Positions 18,129 through 28,442 are shown, counted from the first letter of the stretch. The stretch is 64,000 nt of DNA from Sphingobacterium thalpophilum (GCF_901482695.1 NZ_LR590484.1:1984001-2048000), one strand, 5' to 3'. Notes: generated by a model not told the origin, from the sequence alone. Made by a program: numbers and translations.

Positions 18129-18929
18129 ATGAAATTAACATCGAAAATACGTTCTCAGGTCCGGATTTCACTTTTGGTGGTGCTGGCGTACTGTGCGTCC
18201 TTAGTTGTGGCAATGGCACAGGACTTTCCTGAGACACCACATAGACTTGTCAATGACTATACAAACACATTAACTGCCGACCAGAAGCAGATGCTGGAAC
18301 AAAAACTTCTTGCTTTTGAAGACTCAACATCAACGCAGATTGCTGTTGTTTTGATGAACTCCACGGGTGGCTATGATATCTCGGATTATGCGGTACGTCT
18401 CGCAAAAAAATGGGGGGTGGGCAACAAAAAGTACAATAACGGCATCTTGTTATTGGCGGCACTAGGTGATCGTGCGGTCACCATTCAGACCGGATACGGG
18501 ATTGAAGGAGCTGTTCCAGATGCCATTGCTTACCGTATCATAGAGAATGATATTAAGCCTGCCTTTCGTCAAAGGGACTATTACGGTGGCGTCGACAAAG
18601 CGACGAATTCGCTGATATCCTATGCGAAAGGAGAATATCAGGCAGATCCGAAACAACCAAGTGGTGGTGGTTCTGGCTCGATTATATTTGTGATTATTGT
18701 TGTCATCTTCCTTGTTGTCATGTTTTCAAATCGAGGTGGGGGTGGAAAAGGAGGCGGACGCGTGATGAACGGTCGCGGTTCGTCCGACATTTTCTGGTGG
18801 ACCCTGCTCAACGGTCTAGGTGGCGGTGGTCGTGGCGGCAGCGGCGGATTTGGCGGCGGCGGCGGTGGTGGATTTGGCGGATTTGGTGGCGGTGATTTCG
18901 GTGGTGGCGGTGCGTCGGGCCGTTGGTAA
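18129..18929 (+). CDS. Exported TPM-domain protein with Gly-rich tail
   Basis: 266 residues: signal peptide (LLVVLAYCASLVVAMAQD), TPM domain (NDYTNTLTADQKQMLEQKL, TQIAVVLMNSTGGYDI, GILLLAALGDRAVTIQTGYG), one membrane helix at about 180-200 (IIFVIIVVIFLVVMF), then an extreme Gly-rich C-terminus. This is the standard build of YgcG-like TPM proteins. The start is ATG 18129; the TTG codon immediately before is not needed. Confidence 0.9.
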   Translation: MKLTSKIRSQVRISLLVVLAYCASLVVAMAQDFPETPHRLVNDYTNTLTADQKQMLEQKLLAFEDSTSTQIAVVLMNSTGGYDISDYAVRLAKKWGVGNKKYNNGILLLAALGDRAVTIQTGYGIEGAVPDAIAYRIIENDIKPAFRQRDYYGGVDKATNSLISYAKGEYQADPKQPSGGGSGSIIFVIIVVIFLVVMFSNRGGGGKGGGRVMNGRGSSDIFWWTLLNGLGGGGRGGSGGFGGGGGGGFGGFGGGDFGGGGASGRW

Positions 18930-19003
18930 CAACTTTGCTAAATAATGTTAAATAGGACAGCAGTGCAGGGGAAATGTTTTACATTTACGATAAGTATATA
19001 ATT

Positions 19004-20143
19004 ATGAAAAAGGGAATATTAATGGGTTTAAGCTTTTTACCAGCCTTGTTAATGGCGCAAGAAAGCTATACAGTGACAGGAAAGGTCAATGCACCTTCTG
19101 ACAAAGCAAAAGTATTTCTACAATATGCTTCCAATGGAACGCGTCAGCTTGATTCCGCAGCTGTTGTAAAAGGCGAATTTAAATTCAATGGTGAAGTAGC
19201 TTCGCCTACAAAAGGTATTATGATTTACTCAGCCGATGGATTGTCCTTTGCCGAGCTGAGAGGGGCACAGAAGCAACCGGAGACGGCGCAGCTGTATTTG
19301 TCCAAAGGTGTTATCAAAGTAGATGCTACAAAGGGATTTAAGGACGCAATCATTAGCGGAACAGCAATTAATGACGATTTTACCCAGTACAAGGCGTTTA
19401 TCAAACCTTACGCTGACGGATTTGAAGCATTAAATCAACAATACTATGCAGCGAGCGACGAGCAGAAAAACGACCCCAAATTCATAGAGGGCTTGCAGAA
19501 GCAAGCTGGGGAGATTTCCGAAAAAATGGAGAAGGCTGATGCGGAGTTTATCGGCAAAAATCCCAAAAGCTGGTATACTTTAGACCTATTGGCTGATAAC
19601 CTCAGCGGTGAAAACGTGAACGAATATGTCGCATCTTTTGAAAAGCTGTCTCCTGAGCTGAAAAACTCCGAAAAAGGGAAAGAGCTGGCAGAACGTATTC
19701 AAAAATTGAAAGCTGTTGCCATTGGCTCAGTCGCTCCTGATTTCACGCTTCCGGACACAACAGGAAAAAATATCTCCCTATCGTCATTGCGAGGAAAGTA
19801 TGTATTGTTGGATTTCTGGGCGAGCTGGTGTCGACCTTGCCGTCATGAGAACCCAAATGTGGTTGCTGCTTTCAATAAGTTTAAAGATAAAGGATTTACA
19901 GTTTTCGGAGTTTCTCTGGACAATCCGGGTAAAAAAGATGCTTGGTTGAAAGCTATTCATGATGATAATCTACAGCAATGGCCACATGTATCTGACCTGC
20001 AGGGATGGAAATCAGCTCCGGTTAAACTATATGAAGTGCGTGGAATTCCTCAAAACTTCCTGATCGATCCTTCTGGCAAGATTGTGGCTTCTAACCTTCG
20101 GGGCGAAGCTTTGGAAGCTAAGTTAGCTGAACTTTTGAAGTAG
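19004..20143 (+). CDS. Thioredoxin-like thiol-disulfide oxidoreductase (TlpA/ResA type) with DUF4369
   Basis: 379 residues: signal peptide (LMGLSFLPALLMAQ), an N-terminal DUF4369 beta domain (YTVTGKVNAPSDKAKVFLQY), a helical linker, and a C-terminal thioredoxin fold (VAPDFTLPDTTGKNISL, catalytic WASWCRPCRHENP, cis-Pro region RGIPQNFLIDPSG). Acts in the periplasm as a reductant or oxidant of Cys pairs. The ATG at 19004 is chosen because it begins the signal peptide; a start at 18974 would add ten hydrophilic residues. Confidence 0.9.
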   Translation: MKKGILMGLSFLPALLMAQESYTVTGKVNAPSDKAKVFLQYASNGTRQLDSAAVVKGEFKFNGEVASPTKGIMIYSADGLSFAELRGAQKQPETAQLYLSKGVIKVDATKGFKDAIISGTAINDDFTQYKAFIKPYADGFEALNQQYYAASDEQKNDPKFIEGLQKQAGEISEKMEKADAEFIGKNPKSWYTLDLLADNLSGENVNEYVASFEKLSPELKNSEKGKELAERIQKLKAVAIGSVAPDFTLPDTTGKNISLSSLRGKYVLLDFWASWCRPCRHENPNVVAAFNKFKDKGFTVFGVSLDNPGKKDAWLKAIHDDNLQQWPHVSDLQGWKSAPVKLYEVRGIPQNFLIDPSGKIVASNLRGEALEAKLAELLK

Positions 20144-20170
20144 TCTGCAGGATACTGGAAGCAGATCCCA

Positions 20171-20212
20171 TAAAAAAAGCGGTAAAACTTAGTTATTTTA
20201 CCGCTTTTTTTA
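20171..20212. terminator. Bidirectional terminator
   Basis: Perfect 17-bp arms (20171-20187, 20196-20212) around an 8-base loop, with GCGGTAAAA/TTTTACCGC stems and A/T runs on both sides. Serves the convergent thioredoxin and pfkA genes. Confidence 0.92.
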
Positions 20213-20226
20213 TAGATAATAAAGAG

Positions 20227-21201
20227 CTATAAGGAAAGAATCTCAATAATCCGAACGAGATCTTCATTCATTTTCACATTGTGCTTTATTGCATTTTTAA
20301 ATGGAGTAAACCTAACTTCACCACAGATCAGCCCCGCCATTTCGCCCCTACGGCCGGCGAGTAAGGCCTCCACAGCAGCGACCCCTAGTCTACTGGCGAG
20401 AACGCGGTCCATACATGTCGGGCTGCCGCCACGTTGTATATGGCCGAGGATGGAGAGTCTGACATCATAATGTGGAAAGTTTTCCTTGATTTTTTCAGAA
20501 ACGACCATTCCCCCCTCTTTGTCGCCTTCGGCAACAATAATAATGCGTGAAGATTTATTTTTACGACTTTTATCCAGCCGTTTCATGATGGCATCATAAT
20601 CAACCTCAAATTCAGGAACCAACACAGCTTCAGCGCCAGTACTGATACCCGAACGGATGGCGATTAATCCAGAGTCACGCCCCATCACTTCGATGACGAA
20701 AAGGCGATCATGGGATTCGGCAGTATCGCGAATTTTATCCACTGCCTGAATAACTGTGTTAATTGCTGTATCGTAACCAATGGTAAAGTCAGTTCCGGCC
20801 AAATCATTGTCAATTGTTCCCGGAAGACCAATAATAGGAATGTCGAATTCTTCGATAAATTTGGAGGCACCTGTGAATGTCCCATCGCCACCGATGACGA
20901 CCATCGCATCAATTCCGTGGCTACGCAAATTTTCGTACGCTTGCTGACGTCCTTCAACAGTTTTGAAAGCTTCACTTCGAGCTGTTTTGAGTATGGTGCC
21001 ACCACGCTGTATGATGTTGGCTACGGATTTAGCGTCCATCGGAATGATTTCGCCATTCACTAGACCATCGTATCCCCTCCGTATCCCAAATACTTCAAGA
21101 TTATTATAGATACCCGCTCTCACAACGGCGCGGATACCAGCATTCATTCCTGGAGCATCCCCTCCAGATGTCAAAACGGCAATTTTTTTAATGTTACTCA
21201 T
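20227..21201 (-). CDS. pfkA: ATP-dependent 6-phosphofructokinase
   Basis: 324 residues. Phosphorylates fructose 6-phosphate in glycolysis. Seen: TSGGDAPGMNAGIRAVVR, the ATP site IGGDGTFTGA (GGDGT implies ATP rather than PPi use), and the catalytic block GLPGTIDNDLAGTDFTIGYDTA, plus EVMGRDSG and HIQRGGSPT. Strong own promoter with the ATG 8 bp after the -7 element. Confidence 0.97.
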   Translation of the reverse strand: MSNIKKIAVLTSGGDAPGMNAGIRAVVRAGIYNNLEVFGIRRGYDGLVNGEIIPMDAKSVANIIQRGGTILKTARSEAFKTVEGRQQAYENLRSHGIDAMVVIGGDGTFTGASKFIEEFDIPIIGLPGTIDNDLAGTDFTIGYDTAINTVIQAVDKIRDTAESHDRLFVIEVMGRDSGLIAIRSGISTGAEAVLVPEFEVDYDAIMKRLDKSRKNKSSRIIIVAEGDKEGGMVVSEKIKENFPHYDVRLSILGHIQRGGSPTCMDRVLASRLGVAAVEALLAGRRGEMAGLICGEVRFTPFKNAIKHNVKMNEDLVRIIEILSL

Positions 21202-21208
21202 ACGTAAT

Positions 21209-21239
21209 CAAACTTAGCTAAATTTGTGCGTATATACAA
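21209..21239 (-). promoter_or_regulatory. Promoter of pfkA
   Basis: Minus strand: TTG (21239-21237), 20-bp spacer, TAAGTTTG (21216-21209), preceded by AATTTAGC, close to the extended -7 sequence at murF. Confidence 0.85.
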
Positions 21240-21390
21240 TTATATTTATGTTATAAAATCTACTTCCAAAGATGAAAGAAGCTAAACAAACGCTTTTTAT
21301 AATGCAATTCATCAAAGCGGTAACCAGATTAAGTACAAACTTTGCAATGAGCCGGACGTTTGAAATAGCGGTATTTTCTATTTGCCCCCG

Positions 21391-23091
21391 TTATCTTTGT
21401 GCTTTAAAGGCATCGATGCCGCTCTGCAAAAAAGCTTTATATTCTGCGATGTTGTAATTTGCACCTGTCTGCGGCACCAGCACTTTTCCTGAAGCGTCCA
21501 CGATCACGTACAGAGGTTGCGAATTACTATTAAATGCCGACGCCTGAAAGTCGCTGTTCTTCTTTCCTATGGTTGTGATCTTTTTGCCGCTATATTTTGA
21601 AATAAACTGTTCATTTGCCGGTAACTCTGTTTTGTCATCAACAAACAGTTCGGCCATTATGAATTCTTCTTTCAGTAATTTTGCTACTCCCGGATCAGTC
21701 CAGACATTTGCTTCCATCTTCCGGCAGTTAACGCAGTTCCAGCCTGTGAAGTCAATCAGCACAGGCTTATTCTGTTCTTTAGCTGTTTCTAAAGCTTGAT
21801 CGTAATCGTAGTACGGATCAAATCCTTTTGGTGTGCCACGATCATGGAAGATTTCAGCGTACTTTTTCACTTTGCCATCGCTGTGGGCGGGAGAGGCTGC
21901 TACTCCGGCTGAAAGGTCAAAATCCTGTGTTGCCGCCGGCGGAAGAAATGCGGAGATGGACTTAAGGGGTGCTCCCCAAAGGCCCGGAACCATATAGATA
22001 ACAAAAGAAAAGACAACAATCGCCAATAGAGTTCGTGGAACGGATAAAAATTTAAGCTCGCTATCATGCGAAAATTTGATCTTTCCGATCAGATATAGCC
22101 CCATCAGCCCAAATATGGCAATCCACAAGGATAAAAATACTTCACGGTCGAGCCAGTTCCAATGATAAGCTAAGTCCACATTGGACAGAAATTTTAATGC
22201 CAGGGCTAGTTCCAAAAATCCCAGTACAACTTTTACGGAGTTGAGCCATCCGCCGGACTTCGGCAAGGACTTTAACATCGAAGGGAACATGGCAAACAGA
22301 CCAAAAGGGATCGCCAGTGCGATGGAGAAGCCCAGCATACCGATGGCAGGACCTAGGCGTTCTCCTTTCGAAGCAGCTTCCACCAGTAGGGTGCCAATAA
22401 TTGGGCCTGTACAAGAAAAGGAGACCAGCGAAAGGCTGAAAGCCATAAAGAAAAGTCCCACGAGTCCGCCTTTATCCGACTTTGCATCCATTTTATTGAC
22501 AAAGGAGCTTGGGAGCGTAATTTCAAAAGCACCAAAGAAGGATGCTGCAAAGACAACCAGTAACAAAAAGAATAAAAAATTAAATATGCCGTTGGTAGAT
22601 AGCGCATTCAGGGCATCCGATCCAAAAGCAATAGTAATAATCATACCGAGTGCCACATAGATAACGATGATGAAGAGGCCATACAGTAGGGCTTTGCTGA
22701 TACCGCTCGCCCGGCTGCCTGATTGTTTGGTGAAGTAGCTGACAGTCAAAGGCAACATAGGAAATATACAAGGCATCAGTAGTGCCGCAAAGCCACCGAG
22801 CAGTCCTGCAATGAAGATACCCCAGAGCGACTTTTTCCCCGCATCCTGATCAATAGAAGTGGAAATAGGCGCTTTGGTTGTCTGGCTGCTGTCTTGGCTT
22901 ACTGTGTCCGGTGCTTCGGAGAATGCCAGATCTTCAGGAACGGGCTGCGTGGCCGTCGATGTGTCAGGTGATGATTCAAATTGAAGCCCTTCGGTGCTTG
23001 TCAGGCTGTCCTGCTGAAACGCGAAACTGGCTGCGCTGAACGAAAGGCTGAAAAAAGCAATGAGTAGTAGAATAAATGTGTTTTTTAACAT
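21391..23091 (-). CDS. dsbD: Thiol:disulfide interchange protein DsbD, core and gamma domains
   Basis: 566 residues. A signal peptide and low-complexity Ser/Thr/Pro stretch precede the eight-helix DsbD core (LLMPCIFPMLPLTVSYF with first Cys; SFSCTGPIIGTLL with second) and a C-terminal thioredoxin domain with GWNCVNCRKME. It carries electrons across the inner membrane to periplasmic partners. The usual N-terminal alpha domain is missing and appears as a separate gene just upstream. Confidence 0.93.
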   Translation of the reverse strand: MLKNTFILLLIAFFSLSFSAASFAFQQDSLTSTEGLQFESSPDTSTATQPVPEDLAFSEAPDTVSQDSSQTTKAPISTSIDQDAGKKSLWGIFIAGLLGGFAALLMPCIFPMLPLTVSYFTKQSGSRASGISKALLYGLFIIVIYVALGMIITIAFGSDALNALSTNGIFNFLFFLLLVVFAASFFGAFEITLPSSFVNKMDAKSDKGGLVGLFFMAFSLSLVSFSCTGPIIGTLLVEAASKGERLGPAIGMLGFSIALAIPFGLFAMFPSMLKSLPKSGGWLNSVKVVLGFLELALALKFLSNVDLAYHWNWLDREVFLSLWIAIFGLMGLYLIGKIKFSHDSELKFLSVPRTLLAIVVFSFVIYMVPGLWGAPLKSISAFLPPAATQDFDLSAGVAASPAHSDGKVKKYAEIFHDRGTPKGFDPYYDYDQALETAKEQNKPVLIDFTGWNCVNCRKMEANVWTDPGVAKLLKEEFIMAELFVDDKTELPANEQFISKYSGKKITTIGKKNSDFQASAFNSNSQPLYVIVDASGKVLVPQTGANYNIAEYKAFLQSGIDAFKAQR

Positions 23092-23128
23092 GCGGATCTA
23101 ATTGTGATGTTATTTTCAAAAATAAAAA

Positions 23129-23148
23129 AAGGCGATGAGAATCGCCTT
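23129..23148 (-). terminator. Hairpin between the two dsbD parts
   Basis: AAGGCGAT / ATCGCCTT with a 4-base loop. Read leftward it is followed by a T run, so it looks like a terminator or attenuator located between the alpha-domain gene and dsbD. Confidence 0.7.
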
Positions 23149-23177
23149 ATTAATTTATCCGTATAAGATCATTTTTA

Positions 23178-23627
23178 CTATTTGATTGTCACAGCAAAAG
23201 CATAATCGTCAGGAGGTAGACATTGCGAAGCATCACATGCCTGCCATTCCACTGTTCCTCTCACTGTGGCTGTTCCTTTGTTTAGTTTTACCTTTTGCTG
23301 AAAGATAACCTCGTTGGTGAAATAGCCGACATCCATCTTGAACACCTCTTCGTGTTTTACTTTAGGTTTTGGCTCAGCAGTTTTTCCGATGATGCCATAA
23401 TCCCCCGATTTGGCAAATGTGAAAGAGGTTGGAATAGGACCGCCATCTTTTATGTTTTGAGAATAGATATGCCATCCATTTTGGATCGTTGCTTTTACAT
23501 ATACCATAGCCTCGTTATTGTTCAGCTTTTTGCTGGCTACTGTCCATTTTACCGGCTTGTGAATTTGAGCGAAAGCTCCAGTAACTGCAAAAAGTACTGC
23601 AGTCATCAATAAAATTAGTTTTTTCAT
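23178..23627 (-). CDS. DsbD alpha-like periplasmic domain protein
   Basis: 149 residues: signal peptide (LILLMTAVLFAVTGAFAQ) and one immunoglobulin-like DsbD N-terminal domain (PF11412-like) with NGWHIYSQN and the Cys pair in WQACDASQCLPP, the redox site of DsbD-alpha. It probably receives electrons from the DsbD core encoded 86 bp downstream. Splitting of this domain from dsbD is common in Bacteroidota. Confidence 0.85.
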   Translation of the reverse strand: MKKLILLMTAVLFAVTGAFAQIHKPVKWTVASKKLNNNEAMVYVKATIQNGWHIYSQNIKDGGPIPTSFTFAKSGDYGIIGKTAEPKPKVKHEEVFKMDVGYFTNEVIFQQKVKLNKGTATVRGTVEWQACDASQCLPPDDYAFAVTIK

Positions 23628-23776
23628 TCGACTTTAATTTTTCAATTCCTAGACACGTATAGCGTGTGTTATGTTCTTTTGATGGTTAAATACCCCGAAG
23701 GTTTAATTTGCTATAGGACAAATTTAAGGTAAAGCATTCCTATTCTCAAGAAGTATGTATCTGATTTGTGTAAAGT

Positions 23777-24544
23777 TTAGGATATAAGGTGTTTAATTTC
23801 CTTGATGTCAAACTTCTGAAGCTTTCCCTCGGTCAGCACCTGTAGTTTGCCATCTATGGATACTCCTTGGATAATACCGTTTTTTTGTATGCCATCGATT
23901 AAGAAAGGTTTTTCTTCGCCTTTCCATAATAGTAGCTGGTTGTAACGCTCGAGCTGGCGCTGAAGGCCTTGTTTCAGCGTCTGATACTCTTGTTGTATAC
24001 TCAAAAAGAGCTCATTTGCGAGTTCTTTGACGTTATAATCCTCCCTATTTGTAAGTGTGGCGAGCGAGGTAATTGTTTCCGCAGTGTCAAAATTGATCTG
24101 GTTGATATTTACGCCAATGCCGACAATAGACGCATCAATTTGGACGCCCTTTACTTTATTTTCAATCAATATGCCTGCAATCTTTTTGTTGGCGATATAG
24201 ATATCATTAGGCCATTTAACGAAAACAGGTTGTTCTGTTTTGTCTTTCAGCCACTTAGCGGCAGCGATAGCCACTGTTGCCGATAAGGCAAATTGCTGTG
24301 CTATGGATAGGAAATGTGGCTTAAGGAGAATGGAAGCCGTTAGATTTTTGCCCGGTTCGCTAAACCATGTGCCGCCTCGTTGCCCTTTTCCCTGAAACTG
24401 ATCTTCTGCTAAAATGGCAGTGCCCTCAGCTAGTGGCTTGAAATTTGACAATAATTCTCTTAAATAATCGTTTGTAGAGGCAACTTTGTCAAGATATATT
24501 GTATTTTGACCGATGATAAGTCCCGAAATATTGTTATTTTGCAA
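23777..24544 (-). CDS. birA: Biotin--[acetyl-CoA-carboxylase] ligase
   Basis: 255 residues, catalytic domain only with no N-terminal DNA-binding domain, so an enzyme rather than a repressor. Biotin/ATP site GKGQRGGTWFSEPGKNL replaces the usual GRGRxG; KWPNDIYIANKKIAGILIE is the conserved catalytic lysine block; VGIGVNIN follows. The start appears to be a TTG at 24544, since no ATG is present before the conserved STNDYL motif. Divergent from rsfS with a 47-bp shared promoter region. Confidence 0.92.
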   Translation of the reverse strand: MQNNNISGLIIGQNTIYLDKVASTNDYLRELLSNFKPLAEGTAILAEDQFQGKGQRGGTWFSEPGKNLTASILLKPHFLSIAQQFALSATVAIAAAKWLKDKTEQPVFVKWPNDIYIANKKIAGILIENKVKGVQIDASIVGIGVNINQINFDTAETITSLATLTNREDYNVKELANELFLSIQQEYQTLKQGLQRQLERYNQLLLWKGEEKPFLIDGIQKNGIIQGVSIDGKLQVLTEGKLQKFDIKEIKHLIS

Positions 24545-24591
24545 ACTGAAAGTATTAAATAAATATTAAGTCAAAACTATCATATTTTTTA

Positions 24592-24966
24592 ATGAGTAAA
24601 AATAAAAGTTCAGAATTGTCCCAACGTCTATCAGAAATTATCGTCCACGGCATGCAGGAAAAGAAAGCAAACGAGATTGTTCGTTTGGACTTACGGGAAC
24701 TGCACAGTTCTGTATCTGACTATTTTGTAATTTGTCACGCCGATTCTAACATTCAGGTTAATGCTATTGCCAAGAGTGTGGAAGAAGAGGTCTATAAAGC
24801 TTTTGGACAGGAACCCCAATACAAAGAAGGTCAAGCAAATGGAGAATGGTTGATTTTGGATTTTGTGGATGTGGTTGTGCATATTTTTAAGACTGAAAAA
24901 AGAGCCCATTATGGAATAGAAGAGCTTTGGGGAGATGCAGAGATTCAGCATTTTCAGAGTGCTTAA
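24592..24966 (+). CDS. rsfS: Ribosome silencing factor
   Basis: 124 residues of the RsfS/Iojap family, which binds ribosomal protein uL14 and blocks subunit joining in poor conditions. Family blocks: VSDYFVICHADSNIQVNAI, EGQANGEWLILDFVDVVVHIF and YGIEELWGDA. It is 50 bp before ftsH on the same strand; this order (rsfS-ftsH-LUD) appears to be conserved in Bacteroidota. Confidence 0.95.
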   Translation: MSKNKSSELSQRLSEIIVHGMQEKKANEIVRLDLRELHSSVSDYFVICHADSNIQVNAIAKSVEEEVYKAFGQEPQYKEGQANGEWLILDFVDVVVHIFKTEKRAHYGIEELWGDAEIQHFQSA

Positions 24967-25016
24967 TTGCGGCTCTGATTGAATAATTTATAAGAAGAAA
25001 ATATAATTACGATATA

Positions 25017-27104
25017 ATGAAAAAAATCCCAAGTAGTAAGGTAAGCCCAAAACCGCCAAAATTTAACTTTGTGTGGCTCATGATTGCCATGTTTTTAGGT
25101 TTTTTTGCCTTGCAATATGTTTTTGGAGAAAGCCCGGCTAAGGAAATTAGCTACAGTGATTTTGAGACACGCATGTTAAAAACAGGTGCTGTTGAGCGCT
25201 TGGAAGCTTATAAGAAAAATGATCTTGTCGAGGTTGAAGTTTACCTAAAAAAAGGCTGGAAGGATAATCCCAGCTTTAAAGATGTTTCTAGAGGAAATGA
25301 TGCTATTCCAAGCCTTTCTGGCCAGGAGAATGCAGGTCCGCAATATATTTTTAAAGACGCTTCGGCTGAGGTGCTGGAAAAGAAACTGGCCGAATCACAG
25401 GCCGAGCTGGCTCCGGGAACCCCGAAAGTACAGCTTACCTATGCAGACCGCTCCAATCCTTGGGCGAGCTGGTTTGTAACGTTTATGCTGCCGTTGCTTG
25501 TGCTGGCGGCGATATGGATTTTCTTGATGCGCCGTATGGGCGGCGGTGCTGCTGGCGGCGGCGGTGCTATTTTTAATATTGGCAAGTCCAAAGCGCAGCT
25601 GTTTGACAAAGAATCGCAGATCAATATTACGTTTAATGACGTTGCGGGGCTTGAAGAAGCTAAGCAGGAAGTGATGGAGATCGTAGACTTTCTGAAAAAC
25701 CCGCGTAAATACACGAATTTAGGAGGTAAGATCCCAAAAGGAGCACTGCTTGTTGGCCCTCCGGGGACAGGTAAAACCTTGCTGGCGAAGGCCGTTGCGG
25801 GTGAAGCGCAGGTACCGTTTTTCTCTTTGTCCGGCTCTGACTTCGTCGAGATGTTTGTCGGTGTGGGCGCGTCCCGCGTGCGCGACCTGTTTAAACAGGC
25901 AAAGGAAAAGGCACCATGTATTATCTTTATCGATGAAATTGATGCTATAGGACGTGCACGTGGTAAGAACTCGATGATGGGCGGTAATGACGAACGCGAA
26001 AATACCCTCAATCAGCTGCTGGTCGAAATGGATGGTTTCGGTACTGATTCGGGAGTGATTATTCTGGCCGCGACCAACCGTATTGATGTGCTGGATAGCG
26101 CGTTATTGCGTCCGGGACGTTTTGACCGCCAGATTTCTATCGATAAGCCAGATTTAATTGGCCGGGAGCAGATCTTTAAGGTGCATTTGAAGCCATTGAA
26201 GCTTTCAGCGGAAGTTGATGCTAAAAAATTATCCGCACAGACGCCTGGTTTTGCAGGTGCAGAGATTGCGAATGTCTGTAATGAGGCGGCACTGATTGCT
26301 GCGCGTAAAAACAAGCCCGAAATTGATATGCAGGATTTTCAGGACGCTGTGGACCGTGTGATCGGAGGTCTTGAGAAGAAGAATAAAATTATCTCACCTG
26401 AGGAGAAACGCATTGTGGCTTATCACGAAGCAGGGCATGCTATTGCAGGCTGGTTTTTGGAGCATGCCGATCCTTTGGTGAAGGTCTCTATCGTGCCCCG
26501 TGGTGTTGCAGCCTTAGGATATGCACAGTATCTTCCGAGAGAACAGTTTCTATATACAACTGAACAGCTGATCGATAGTCTCTGTATGACTATGGGTGGG
26601 CGTGTCGCTGAAGATATAACTTTTGGAAGAATTTCGACGGGTGCCCAAAACGACCTTGAGCGTATCACTCAGCTTTCTTATGCGATGATTGCGATCTATG
26701 GTATGAACGACAAAGTTGGAAATGTATCGTTCCGCGACAGTTCGGAAGCATCCTTCCAAAAGCCTTACTCTGACAAAACGGCAGAGCTTATCGATGCTGA
26801 AGTGCGCAATCTGATCAATGATGTATATGCTCGGACCAAGCAGTTGCTTTTGGAAAAGCGAGAAGGTCTGATCAAGATCGCAGAAAAGCTGTTGGAAAAA
26901 GAGATACTCTTCCAGTCGGATCTTGAAGAAATCCTAGGCAAACGTCCTTTTGAAACCAAAACAACCTACGATGAATTTGTTAACGGTGCGGACGGCGGCG
27001 GTGTGCCGCAAACAGATCTTCCTTTAGACGTTCATCCGGATGAGACAAGCTCGAGGGATGAAAGCCGGTTGGATAATAATCCGTCGCCAAATAATATCAA
27101 CTAA
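25017..27104 (+). CDS. ftsH: ATP-dependent zinc metalloprotease FtsH
   Basis: 695 residues. Membrane-bound AAA protease for quality control. Two membrane helices (about 15-32 and 148-168) flank a periplasmic domain, then AAA ATPase with Walker A GPPGTGKT, Walker [15 protein letters not shown] region [18 protein letters not shown], and Zn-binding HEAGH. The C-terminus is acidic and variable. A hairpin (27115-27141) separates it from the next gene. Confidence 0.97.
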   Translation: MKKIPSSKVSPKPPKFNFVWLMIAMFLGFFALQYVFGESPAKEISYSDFETRMLKTGAVERLEAYKKNDLVEVEVYLKKGWKDNPSFKDVSRGNDAIPSLSGQENAGPQYIFKDASAEVLEKKLAESQAELAPGTPKVQLTYADRSNPWASWFVTFMLPLLVLAAIWIFLMRRMGGGAAGGGGAIFNIGKSKAQLFDKESQINITFNDVAGLEEAKQEVMEIVDFLKNPRKYTNLGGKIPKGALLVGPPGTGKTLLAKAVAGEAQVPFFSLSGSDFVEMFVGVGASRVRDLFKQAKEKAPCIIFIDEIDAIGRARGKNSMMGGNDERENTLNQLLVEMDGFGTDSGVIILAATNRIDVLDSALLRPGRFDRQISIDKPDLIGREQIFKVHLKPLKLSAEVDAKKLSAQTPGFAGAEIANVCNEAALIAARKNKPEIDMQDFQDAVDRVIGGLEKKNKIISPEEKRIVAYHEAGHAIAGWFLEHADPLVKVSIVPRGVAALGYAQYLPREQFLYTTEQLIDSLCMTMGGRVAEDITFGRISTGAQNDLERITQLSYAMIAIYGMNDKVGNVSFRDSSEASFQKPYSDKTAELIDAEVRNLINDVYARTKQLLLEKREGLIKIAEKLLEKEILFQSDLEEILGKRPFETKTTYDEFVNGADGGGVPQTDLPLDVHPDETSSRDESRLDNNPSPNNIN

Positions 27105-27114
27105 TTGAAAATTG

Positions 27115-27141
27115 TGCAGCGCTGGAGTCTCTGGCGCTGCA
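27115..27141 (+). other. Hairpin between ftsH and LUD gene
   Basis: TGCAGCGC / GCGCTGCA, 8-bp stem with an 11-base loop; only a weak T run follows, so partial termination or mRNA processing is possible. Confidence 0.4.
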
Positions 27142-27162
27142 TTTATATACTACTAGGAAGCC

Positions 27163-27810
27163 ATGAACGTGAAGAATGCGACAGCGAAGGAGGTAATGTT
27201 AAAGCGTATACGTCAGGCATTGCTTCAGAAAAACGATAATCCCCATCCGAATTTTAAAGATACTGCGTTATACAAAGCTGAAGATGAACTGGTGGATATT
27301 GTTTTTGTTCGTGAGTTCACGGCGGCTGGCGGTAAGTTTTTGTATTGTGATGGTGAAATTGGACTGATTGAGAATCTGATCACATTGACCGAGGTCAACA
27401 ACATCAAAAATATATATGCCTGGGAGCAGGGGATCCAAAATTTATTGACTCCGTATGGTTTTCCATTTATCAAGACCGAAAAGGATTTTGAATCTGCGCA
27501 TGCGGGCATTACATCCTGTGAGGCATTGATTGCCCGCAATGGAAGTATTATGGTGAGCAACGCAAATGCTTCGGGACGACGTTTGAGTATTTACCCTCCT
27601 ATACACATTGTCGTCGCCAAAGCCTCGCAATTGGTCTGGGATTTAAAGGATGCCCTGGGTTATATGCAAAGAAGGTACGGTCAGGAGGTGCCGACGATGA
27701 TTTCAACGATTACAGGCCCTTCGCGGACTGCTGATATCGAAAAACGTTTGGTACTAGGAGCACATGGCCCCAAAGAGCTGTACGTTTTACTTTTGGAAGA
27801 CCGATTCTAA
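27163..27810 (+). CDS. LUD domain protein (LutC/YkgG-like)
   Basis: 215 residues with the LUD-domain pattern: ITSCEALIARNGSIMVSN, PPIHIVVAKASQLVWDL, and TGPSRTADIEKRLVLGAHGPKEL cut here into its core TGPSRTADIE. LutC works in lactate oxidation with LutA/B, but no such partners are near, so a lactate role is doubtful. Linked to ftsH upstream and the rhomboid gene 8 bp downstream. Confidence 0.88.
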   Translation: MNVKNATAKEVMLKRIRQALLQKNDNPHPNFKDTALYKAEDELVDIVFVREFTAAGGKFLYCDGEIGLIENLITLTEVNNIKNIYAWEQGIQNLLTPYGFPFIKTEKDFESAHAGITSCEALIARNGSIMVSNANASGRRLSIYPPIHIVVAKASQLVWDLKDALGYMQRRYGQEVPTMISTITGPSRTADIEKRLVLGAHGPKELYVLLLEDRF

Positions 27811-27818
27811 CGATTATT

Positions 27819-28442
27819 ATGCTAACTTTTTATTTACAACAAACACCCGTAGCGAGTGTTATCTTCTTTTTTACACTTGTCACAAGCATTTATACCTTAT
27901 CCAACGAACAACTTTTTGGCAAACTCATGCTTCATCCATATAGCATTGCACGTAAGGAACGTTGGTATACGCTATTGACCAGCGGTTTTGTGCACCGTGA
28001 CTGGGGACATCTGCTGTTCAATATGATCACGTTCTATTACTTTGCATTTGGGTTAGAGCAGATGTTGGCACAAGCCAGCGTTTATGGTCATGTGCTCTTT
28101 GCCGTTATCTACTTGGGAAGCTTGATTCTCAGCGATATTCCTACGGTTATCCAGCAGCGGAACAATCCCGGATATTATAGTTTAGGAGCTTCCGGCGCTA
28201 TCTGTGCGGTTCTTTTTAGTTATATTCTATTCAATCCAAAGATGACTATAGGGGTAATGATGATTATCCCTATGCCGGCTTACCTTTTTGCCTTTCTGTT
28301 TTTGGGTTATTGCATCTGGGCCTCCAAAAATGGACGGGATGGCATCAATCACGATGCCCATTTTTTCGGTGCACTTTCGGGGCTGATTTTGACCATTCTG
28401 TGTTTTCCCTGGGTGATAAAACATTGCTTAGCACAGTTCTAA
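27819..28442 (+). CDS. Rhomboid-family intramembrane serine protease
   Basis: 207 residues, about six membrane helices. Catalytic Ser motif [11 protein letters not shown] and the helix-6 His in [12 protein letters not shown] form the expected Ser-His dyad; [13 protein letters not shown] is the conserved HxxxHxxxN region. Cleaves membrane proteins within the bilayer. The last seven bases and stop are part of the 276-bp duplicated segment; its stop overlaps the leftward comM fragment by 4 bp. Confidence 0.92.
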   Translation: MLTFYLQQTPVASVIFFFTLVTSIYTLSNEQLFGKLMLHPYSIARKERWYTLLTSGFVHRDWGHLLFNMITFYYFAFGLEQMLAQASVYGHVLFAVIYLGSLILSDIPTVIQQRNNPGYYSLGASGAICAVLFSYILFNPKMTIGVMMIIPMPAYLFAFLFLGYCIWASKNGRDGINHDAHFFGALSGLILTILCFPWVIKHCLAQF

